From positions 1 through 12,168 of the forward strand of contig JANBPK010001753.1 of assembly GCA_027579435.1 (NCBI GenBank): 12,168 nt of DNA. Reading direction: 5' to 3'. This DNA comes from Candolleomyces eurysporus. Taxonomy: Eukaryota > Basidiomycota > Agaricomycetes > Agaricales > Psathyrellaceae. The notes under the pieces are model-generated. The model was given only the letters and a program-made list of their open reading frames with translations, had not been told where the DNA came from and did not search any database. Both the position numbers and the translations under genes were made by a program. How positions within the stretch are numbered: the first letter of the stretch is position 1; each line of letters opens with the position of its first letter. Below, piece after piece: positions 1-6,720 of this stretch.

Positions 1-54
1 ACAGAGAGCGTGTAAGGGCCACCGATGGTCGCTCCAGACTCGACTGGTATCATT

Positions 55-532
55 TTACGCTTGGGAGTGTGCTAGGGAAACGTGAATTTTGTGGCGCGGC
101 GCGCGCAAAGGCACAACGAGTGTGCAGGGGCGAGTGATAACCCCTGCCCATGGGTTGATCAGTACATCTCCAATAGCTCCATGTTCAGCAATAAATTCAA
201 GGCCTTTAGCTACACTCGTCAGGACGTATTCTAGAGGCAGAAGATCGAGGAAATACCTGTGGCACTGGGAAAGAAAGCTGAGGCCGAAACTTGAGGGGGC
301 GCGTTGCTCAGCGGTTGGCTCTGCTTCGACACTGCAAAACAGTAAGACAACAGAAAGGGGAGGGGGTATAGCATGTAGACATACGTCCGGCACTAGTAGA
401 TACTCTTACTGAGGCTTCCCAGAACGAAGATGCAGATAATGGTTCTTGAGCAGTCGCCGGCTTGGGTGGACAACTCGGGATTTCGAGGTGGGAAGGGACG
501 TTTTTGAGTTCATAGTCGAATGAGAGAGTCAT
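55..532 (-). pseudogene. Degenerate HMG-box gene copy L (leftmost array member)
   Basis: Three exons can be laid out by comparison with the two better copies: 385-532, 257-331 and 55-203. The introns are 332-384 and 204-256 (both 53 nt, GT-AG, both phase 1). Exon 2 is 75 nt, exactly as in the other copies, and ends in the same SATG-like junction. Exon 1 keeps a TAQ...SS..EAS pattern but is longer (148 against 94 nt); the aligned ancestral start codon reads ATC, so an upstream ATG at 530-532 is used here. Exon 3 begins EFIAEHGAIGD, matching FSPEDGTLDD of gene A, and then shows TRP where an HMG box should begin. It meets a stop at 55-57, before most of the box. The product would be about 123 aa without a complete DNA-binding domain. 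It is either a decayed paralogue, or a gene with a further exon beyond the window edge. Confidence 0.5.
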
Positions 533-599
533 GGAGACAGTGAATGCGTCGTGAAGGGATGAGGCAGTGAACGGACTGGGACGGTGTGGGATTGCGAGT

Positions 600-660
600 G
601 AGGCAGAGCGAAGAGGTGGCCTCTCGACGCGACGCGCCTTAAGACGCCGATCACATGATC
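600..660 (-). promoter_or_regulatory. Conserved upstream block of copy L
   Basis: About 70-130 nt upstream of the L start codon. On the minus strand the block reads CGCGATCATGTGATCG, then CTTAAG (638-643), a GCGCGT word, and GGCCAC followed by CTTCGCTCT. The same elements occur in the same order upstream of A and BC. The core GATCA-TG-TGATC (649-660) is an inverted repeat with an E-box-like CATGTG/CACATG centre. A promoter role is inferred from position and conservation. Confidence 0.45.
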
Positions 661-2002
661 GCGCTTCGACCTTCAACTTTGTCATTCTTCGTGAAATCCT
701 CCAAGAAGAACCTCCGATAGTCAGCGCAATGGAGCCTCGTTCATGTATTGAGCAAGGCCGCAGAAAAANGATGACGACGATAGAGATCGGTCGCATTGAT
801 GGGCTTGTAGTTTCGCAAAGGAACGCGGTCCCTAGCCCACCTTTCAAAACATAATGCCTGCACTTCCAAGGAGTTTGGCCTGTGCAACCGGAATCGGGGA
901 AGGCAATTCGCTCTCGAGCGACGAAGTGTTCCAGTAGAGCTTCCAGCCGGTGGAATCCCTGACAGAGCCAGGCAATTCCCATCACTTAGGACGGAGTTCC
1001 TGGATTTCGAGGAGCAGTCGCATCCCACTTTTGGGGCCGTGGTATTACAAAAGAGAAAAAAAACGTCTCTCTAGAGGGAAGCCAAGCTCTGTCAAAAAGA
1101 GCAGCGTATCTCGGTTCGTGTATATCTTGTTCGTTCTAATGAAGAGAGCCTGAGTGTCAATAGAGGTATCAGAGCCAGAGAGAATTGATGCGGAAGTTGG
1201 ACACACGCAAGGATAATTTTAATCAGACGAAGGCCAAGTGTAGAAAAAGATATCGCGGTCACCCACTCCTGTATGTCGCGAGACCGAAAGCTCCAGAAGG
1301 ATCTAGGTTTTGCGCTCTCCATTGTGTACCTCGCATATTGAAGCCCGAGCCCTCCGAGTTCCTGGCTATTAGGTGGCAACGCCAGCCACCACAGAGAAAG
1401 GAAATCCATAAGGAAGAGTCTACCCCGGTTCCATCCAGCCGATCAGAGCAAGTCAACGAAGTAACCCGGGACATGCTTCGCAAATTTGCTGGAGATCGTC
1501 GCAGATTTACGGAACGGATAGGGAAAAACGGCGTCTACCAGTTCTTTGCTCAGATTCTCGCCCATTGGCCGGCGGCGCAAGTACGACTCGAAACGAAGCC
1601 AGGCCAAGCTCTGGCAGTCCCGCCCGCCATTCACACTCTTTCCACTCTGGCTCAGATGAATGTAAACATGCTCCCGGAATTTTTTTTCATAGTCCTTGTA
1701 TCAAATATATTCAGCGTACAATGTTTGAACGAACGGATGTTGAGTGTATGTTCACTGACCGTTTACCACAATCCAGGCAATCGCTCGTGATTCGAATATT
1801 CAAGGAGTCTGCTCCTCAGAGTCAGCCCATTAACATCTCAGCGAGTCTAAAGGAGAGTGCCCAGATATACAAGGCGATTTGACCTCATCCTCAAATCCAT
1901 TCAACCTCCGAGTTTCCCGTCCACGGAAACGATCAAAATGAATCAGCGACTTAATCTTGAAGAAATAGTAAGTTTACATGCTTAAGAAAGAGCCGAAAAA
2001 AG

Positions 2003-2075
2003 TGATACTGCAGATCCTCACTAACCATTTCCCCGACAATCCAGCCCACACCTCGTAACCTGAGTAGCAATCCAG
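2003..2075 (-). repeat. Exon/intron-junction-like relic module (unit L)
   Basis: The minus strand reads GGTTACGAGGTGTGGGCTGG, then a short G-rich stretch and a GTTAGTGAGGATCTGCAG donor-like end. The same arrangement recurs at 5425-5508, 5745-5820, 10111-10190, 10435-10500 and 11810-11860. In translation the shared core is a G-L-D-(L/F) type motif followed by a possible 5' splice site. It resembles the exon 2 end of the HMG genes (S-D-F-A-Q-D-S-G then GT), so it may be a remnant of that exon-intron junction; this origin is an inference. Confidence 0.4.
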
Positions 2076-2214
2076 CACTTTGTCCCTAGAGCTCACCGAC
2101 TGCCTAACCACCTCTCGGAAGGTCCGGTATGAGATCAGGCCAGGTATTCCAAGTAGCTTCATATTTGCAAAATAAAGGTCGGTCGAGGTCTTCACGAGGG
2201 GCTAGCTAGCCGGA

Positions 2215-2302
2215 GAAGGGATACGACACGTCTGCTTTCGTCGCGCGGTGTGCTTTGATATTGATGCCGTTTCAAGCGCGTTTTCGTGTCCTTTCGCGTG
2301 TT
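2215..2302. repeat. Spacer-start block, copy 1 of 3
   Basis: This block aligns with 5908-5996 and 10592-10690. Shared words on the plus strand are an acGTCTGCtTTcG-type stretch, a GTG-TTTGA-type stretch, and AGCGtGTTTTCG. It marks the far (upstream) end of each duplicated spacer. The AGCGTGTTTTCG word also sits inside intron 2 of both HMG genes, so the block may include an old intron copy. Confidence 0.5.
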
Positions 2303-2711
2303 GGGTACTCCGTGAGTCAAGAAAGAAGATGAGATCGAGACTCGAGCAGAGTGAGACTGTATTTCTTTGTGTCGAGTCGAGCTTTGAGAGCTGGGCAGCG
2401 AAAGCTGATAGGGACCCATTGAGCTGTGTCGGTGAGCGAGCGCTTGCTCTATCACGACAGCGGCAGGAACATGGCTGGTGGCCGGCTGTTAGGCGGGGTT
2501 TGCATTCAATACGGGTGGATGAGACGATGGTGGAGAAGAGAAAATGCTGGGGCGGTTCGAGGCATTTGAATTCGATGCACGTCACCGTGCCTGTATTCTG
2601 TATTACGTGAATTATTTGGAATTGATTTTATTTACCAATCCCGCAATCCTTCTTTGCGGGTCTGACAAGATCTCAAGATCCCTCAAGGCATCGACACAAC
2701 TAGCGAAAAAA

Positions 2712-2925
2712 GAATGTATTCATCCCGTATAAATACAGTGTCTGATAACCAGAAATGAATGTTGCGTTATAAATACAATGATAATCTATAAATGCAGCGA
2801 TAGGCGACGATGTCAATGAGGTAATGCGAGAGAAATAACAAATAGAGTGTCATAGTAAGCATAACAAAGTGTGGCATATCCGAGTCGTAAAGGAAATGAA
2901 AGGAAATTAGAACTGAAGGAGTCAT
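2712..2925 (-). repeat. Conserved 3' flank of gene A
   Basis: This segment aligns along its length with 6521-6720 downstream of gene BC. Shared plus-strand words include ATTCATCCCGTATAAATACA, CAATGATAATC-ATAAATGCAG, GCGTCAATGAGG-type and AAGTGTGGCATATC-GAGTCG. On the sense (minus) strand it is AT-rich and lies about 90-300 nt past the stop codon of A, so it probably holds the 3' UTR and polyadenylation region. It shows that the duplicated unit extended beyond the coding sequence. Confidence 0.6.
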
Positions 2926-3018
2926 GGTATGGCATAGTATGGAGAGAGAGAGCAGGAAAGACAGCAGGTCAAAGAGCACCAATAATAACAATCATCATGC
3001 AAACGTTGCGTCCAAACT

Positions 3019-4252
3019 TCAAGCTCCAGGGGCAATAACTCCTTGGGCGACGAGAGAATCGAACATGAACTGCACACAAAAAAGGATAATGGTCAATGAG
3101 GAAGAGCCACGAAAATCGGAGGGAAGCACTTACATCTATCGAAGGATGACCAAACCCCCGGGGTTTACCATCTGCATCGGGCCACCATTGCTCCACATTG
3201 ACAATATCTTCGACCTGTAGCACCAACAGCATCGGGGGCTCGCTGACGCATGTCTGGGTCGTCGATAATTCACGCACAGGTTCATCGGAAACCGTACGTG
3301 CAACCCGAGTCCTACCGCTCTGCGGGTAAGGATTATGGGCACGCTGGGCTCGAGATTCAGTCCTGACACTAGCACGTTGGAGTCCTGAGCTCCCTTCTGA
3401 GCCGGAGTCGAGTTGGAAATGCGGATCGGCGAAGACGTTGAGGGGTGGAAGCTCAGGCTCGCAAACAGTAGAACGCGCAGAAAGATTTGCAGAGCTTGTT
3501 GCATCTCTGTCATCCTGAGCATGCGAAGTGAGGTCCGAGGAAGAGCATGACACCAGCGCACGCGCTAGTCGTAAACAGAGTGTGTCCGCTTCATGGGTAG
3601 ACGCGACATCGTAAGGCAGACTGGTCGCGTTAGACGATGGTCGACCCGTCGATGGAGCCTCGGAAGCTTGCTGATCCATGGGCTCTGTCCTCCACCGACG
3701 CAAGGGTTTGGAGTTGGAGTGCTGCTCTTTATCCTCCGCCTTGAGCTGATCCGTCTTGTTGCGGAAAAATTGCCTCGTCTCTTCTGATTCGAACGTCCAA
3801 AGTCGGTCGATCAACGAGTTGCGTGCGTTGAGGTCCTCGACAGTTGTGAGGTGCTCAGATCTCCACAGCCTGTACAACGTGTAGGCGGATGGCCATCGTT
3901 TGGCACGGCGATTACTATCGATGAGTCTGTCAAGAGTATCATCCAGGGTGCCATCTTCAGGGCTAAACCGATTGCCTTAAAACAAAGCCATGAGCGTGTT
4001 TTCGTAGATTTAGAAGATAAAAATTACCTGTGGCATGTGAGGAGGCAGGCGACCCCGAGTCTTGAGCGAAATCACTGCTCGATGGTTGGCTGTGAGTGTA
4101 GGCTGCGAAAAAGGGTAAGAAACTCGAAAATAAATCGGTGTACATTGTGTGGACGCACGCGATAGACTGTCAGGTACTCCTATAGAGGCTTCCTGAGCCG
4201 AAGAAGTGAAGGCTTGACCTTGAGCGGTTGACGAATGAGTGAAATCAGACAT
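3019..4252 (-). CDS. HMG-box transcription factor A (single box, four exons)
   Basis: Predicted nuclear DNA-binding regulator. Exons are 4159-4252, 4028-4102, 3134-3975 and 3019-3069; introns are 56, 52 and 64 nt with GT-AG ends. Joined they give 1062 nt, 353 aa plus stop. The start is fixed by the conserved MSDFTHSSTAQ exon shared with BC. Residues 1-57 are Ser/Thr/Gln-rich. Residues 58-76 hold FSPEDGTLDDTLDRLI, just before the HMG box at about 82-142: WPSAYTLYRLW forms helix 1, and LIDRLWTFESEETRQFF matches the usual helix 2-3 pattern. The box lacks the canonical R-P-x-N start. Residues 143-245 are low-complexity; 246-292 carry a signature shared with BC (SGSEGSSGLQR, then RAQRAHNPYPQSGRTRVA). 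The last exon (MFDSLVAQGVIA) matches MIDLQLTEEMIA of BC, supporting the 3' splice. HMG assignment is firm; targets and any mating or developmental role are unknown. Confidence 0.8.
3269..3408 (-). other. Shared C-terminal signature in gene A
   Basis: Residues about 246-292 of A match residues 512-558 of BC almost without change, including SGSEGSSGLQR, ESRAQRAHNPYPQSGRTRVA and TVSDEPV. I recognise no named domain. The Arg-rich part could serve as a nuclear-localisation or binding segment, which is an inference. Confidence 0.65.
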
Positions 4253-4380
4253 AGGACGCGTCTTTGGATGTAGGGTTAGGTCGCGGGTGAGTGAGAAAGA
4301 CGCCAGGCCAATCTATGATTCGTGGAGAGACAATCGTAACTGAGAGGACAAAAATGAGCGGTTGCGGGTGGGGGGAGAGC

Positions 4381-4445
4381 GAAGGTGAGTGGCCACTGAA
4401 GGCACACGCGCATTGCTTAAGTTGCGTCTCATCATGTGATCGCGA
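4381..4445 (-). promoter_or_regulatory. Conserved upstream block of gene A
   Basis: About 130-195 nt upstream of the A start codon. In minus-strand order it holds CGCGATCACATGATGA, CTTAAG (4416-4421), CAATGCGCGTG, and GGCCACTCACCTTCGCTCT. The order and much of the sequence match the block upstream of BC and, more loosely, copy L. The stretch between this block and the ATG is pyrimidine-rich, as is common in fungal core promoters and 5' leaders. Confidence 0.5.
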
Positions 4446-5424
4446 CTACCCAAGTCAAAATTTCCTATTTTTGCCAGAATGGTGAGGACAAATAAGCCCC
4501 GTCCACTCCTACAAGACAAGAAGGCGACCGTGATGTAGATTTGGCCAGTGGGGTTGCATTAACGCGAAAAGCCGCAACGCCTGTAGCCCGGATTCCGAAG
4601 TCATGATGTTTACAAGACCTGGGCTTCAAGTTCGTCTTCAACCGACCACCGACCACGAGATTCAAGAAGAATCCCACTCGGTGGCATCCCCAGCGCATGG
4701 TTCGCAACTTGGCTCCAGAAGTAGACCTTTCCAAGAATCGTACCCGTGTTTCCGCTAGCAACACCTCGACGTCGGTACCGTGTGTCACCTAAAAAGTTCT
4801 TCAGGACCAGACCAATTCCGTTGTCCGAAGCCGTGTATCTCAGTGTGTGTGTACCTGGTTCCTTGAGACCGTAAGAAGCTGAGCTTCCGGGAATCAGCAG
4901 AGAAGTGTCGCAGAAATCCGTGGGCACTGGCACAGCTTGGTCCTCCATCAGCATCCAAACCACCGGAACGCCGGAAAGCGGTATAACGGCTACACACTCC
5001 AGCCCGCACCTGGTCACCAGAGGTTCCTAGCAGTCACGAGATGCAGAACTGCAGATATGGAAGCCTCAGAAGGGTATAAGCTGCTATATTTCCATCCAGG
5101 GGAGAGCGGGGTGAGATGACCCTTCCCAGCGTGCTGAATATCGTGAAAGATTTGAAGGGATAGAGTTGCGAAACAGCTTCTACAGTGCCCTTTCGTTGAT
5201 CGCCCTTCAAGCAGTGTCGTGGGTATGGGCCGAGCTATGCCAGTATCAATCGTTCATGAGAATCACTTCCGAGCTTGGTTGACCTGTAGAGTCTCGGAGC
5301 TCACACTCTGCCATCTGTGCGCCGAACGAATTGTCAACAAGCCATGGTAGTCTCTCCGGCTTCAAAAGAGTCTTCAGCTGAACGTACACGTCGTCAATGA
5401 AAAGCAAACTGAATACATATTCCC

Positions 5425-5508
5425 TGTACAATACTCACCGACCATTTTGCTGAAAATCCAGTCCGCCACTCGTATCATGAGCATCGAGCTCTGCTTCCGC
5501 CCGCAAAT
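5425..5508 (-). repeat. Relic module A1
   Basis: The minus strand has a CGGGCGGAAGCAGAGCTCG stretch, then GATACGAGTGGCGGACTGG, then GGTCGGTGAGTATTGTACAG. It aligns best with 10111-10190 (GCGGGGGAAACGGAGCC, then TACGAGTAGCGGGCTTG). It also resembles module A2 about 320 nt further upstream, so the pair existed before the unit was duplicated. Confidence 0.45.
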
Positions 5509-5744
5509 GACCTACGTTCGTAAGATGTCGCTGACCTCCTTTCGGAGACCAGCCTGCACATCCAAGCACTGATTCATCGTTGACGGGGATATAACAAGCC
5601 AAGCGATAGATAGAGCTCGACTCCATCCGCCACTTAGGCGCTCCCGACTCTGATCAGAGGGATTTCAGCAAGCTCCTGAGCAGTATTTAGTAGTCCTGAA
5701 TTCAAAGGTGCTCAGCTTACACGTATGAGATGAACACATATTGT

Positions 5745-5820
5745 CTGTATGATTCTCACTGACAATTTTGCCGAAAAACCCCTCCACTCGTCTCCAAGCC
5801 TCCTTTTCCCCAGAGTCTGT
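5745..5820 (-). repeat. Relic module A2
   Basis: The minus strand has ACTCTGGGGAAAAGGAGGC, then GACGAGTGGAGGGG, then a donor-like GTGAGAATCATACAG. It aligns best with 10435-10500 (AACTCTGGGGAAACGGAGCC) and more weakly with module A1. Confidence 0.45.
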
Positions 5821-5907
5821 GCGGAGCTCCCCAGCAATTCAGAAGGAGCGGGTTTAAACACAACCATCCAAGCCCTTGTAACGTCGTATCACCATGACAG
5901 GGTGCAC

Positions 5908-5996
5908 AATCGAGGTCGCCGTTGGACAGTATGACGCGTCTGCCTGCTTTGGCGTGGACACCGTCTCGAGCGTGTTTTCGCGTTGTTCGCGTTCGA
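5908..5996. repeat. Spacer-start block, copy 2 of 3
   Basis: Aligns with 2215-2302 and 10592-10690. The GACAGTATGACGCGTCTGC-type stretch is especially close to GGACGGTATGACGCGTCTGC of copy 3. It contains GAGCGTGTTTTCG (5968-5980), also found in intron 2 of A and BC. Confidence 0.5.
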
Positions 5997-6520
5997 GGGA
6001 CCGTTGGCGTCGAGAATGAAGAAGATATCCTCAGTAAAGTACCACAATCTTGATTTTCTTTTGTTGGGGAGAGCTCTAAGGTGGTCAGTGGTCAATGACT
6101 GGGACCATTGTATTGTATTCGTGTCGGTGGGGCAAATTTGGGCGAGTGTGCGATGTCACGAACTCAGAAACACGGCTGATAGTGAGTTCTGAATGCTGCC
6201 CGTCGCCTTCTTGTCTTCAAAGTGGGTGGATGTGCTGAAGATGGAGGGGACTGGAGGGAACAGTGTTGTGTGGGAGGAATGGCTGGGGCGGTCTCCTTTG
6301 CAAATGGATATATTTGGACACATGTCAACGTCACCGTGCTTGGAAATCATTTTCAAGCGATGCGACTCATATCTAATCCAAGTGGCTTATGTGCCAGCTG
6401 CCCCTTACTTCATTCACTTATGACATACAGGTATTACATTGTGGAGACCCTGATGACGATGCAGATGCGAAAAACCAATGTTCAGCCCGGTCAAGTAGGG
6501 AAGCAGTCGGAGGGAAGTTT
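5997..6520. other. Junction between unit A and unit BC; no gene seen
   Basis: About 520 nt between the upstream end of spacer A and the 3' flank of BC. Part aligns with 10860-11010: GGCTGGGGCGGTCtCCTTGC near 6282-6301 and ATGTCAACGTCAcCG near 6322-6336 against 10977-11021. A weaker match lies at 2547-2590. This is probably where successive duplication units meet. Short open frames here have no recognisable product. Confidence 0.45.
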
Positions 6521-6720
6521 ATATTCATCCCGTATAAATACAGTGTTCGGTTCAGAGAGCCGGTAATGGACATTGCATAATAAAAACAATGATAATCGAT
6601 AAATGCAGAGGCGAGGCGTCAATGAGGCAAGGCGAAGACGGGAATTAGAGAGTCGTATAATAGCAGGCATAAGAAAGTGTGGCATATCTGAGTCGTAAAG
6701 AAGAGAGGAAACTAGAAGAA
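6521..6720 (-). repeat. Conserved 3' flank of gene BC
   Basis: Counterpart of 2712-2925. It includes ATATTCATCCCGTATAAATA (6521-6540), an ACAATGATAATCGATAAATGCAG stretch and AAGTGTGGCATATCTGAGTCG. It overlaps the BC stop codon (6712-6714). The sense strand is AT-rich and is the likely 3' UTR and polyadenylation region. Confidence 0.6.

Larger units (their letters stand above)
661..2700. other. Spacer upstream of copy L; no convincing gene
   Basis: About 2 kb without a supported gene. Fragments align with the spacer upstream of gene A on the minus strand. Examples are a TRYTRTEIR-type translation near 1100-1130 matching TRYTHTEIH near 4840-4870, and a GGGATTCCACCGGCTGG-type stretch near 945-970 matching one near 4675-4690. 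A 201-codon plus-strand frame at 1185-1790 has no recognisable domain and no counterpart in the other spacers; I treat it as probably chance. The single ambiguous base of the window is at 770. Confidence 0.5.
4500..5905. other. Spacer upstream of gene A; decayed repeat material
   Basis: The whole stretch aligns with 9120-10590 and partly with 1030-2200. Two minus-strand frames are open here: 4610-5017 (135 codons from a GTG; contains LKEPGTHTLRYTASDNGIGL) and 5435-5626 (63 codons from ATG; contains DTSGGLDFQQNG and ends at a plausible GTGAGT donor). The corresponding stretch of the BC spacer is interrupted by stops and indels, and no named domain is visible. These frames may be exons of a second decayed gene, remnants of older HMG paralogues, or chance. 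I do not call a gene. Confidence 0.45.

Noticed and set aside
308..985. Long minus-strand open frame of 225 codons across exon 1 of copy L and its promoter
   Set aside because: It runs through the conserved upstream block and past the family's splice donor, and contains the ambiguous base. Only the 385-532 part matches the family as exon 1.
2200..2211. 12-nt palindrome GGCTAGCTAGCC
   Set aside because: Short enough to arise by chance, with no counterpart in the other units.
2248..2610. Plus-strand frame of 120 codons
   Set aside because: Overlaps a spacer-start block whose other copies do not keep the frame. No domain is visible.
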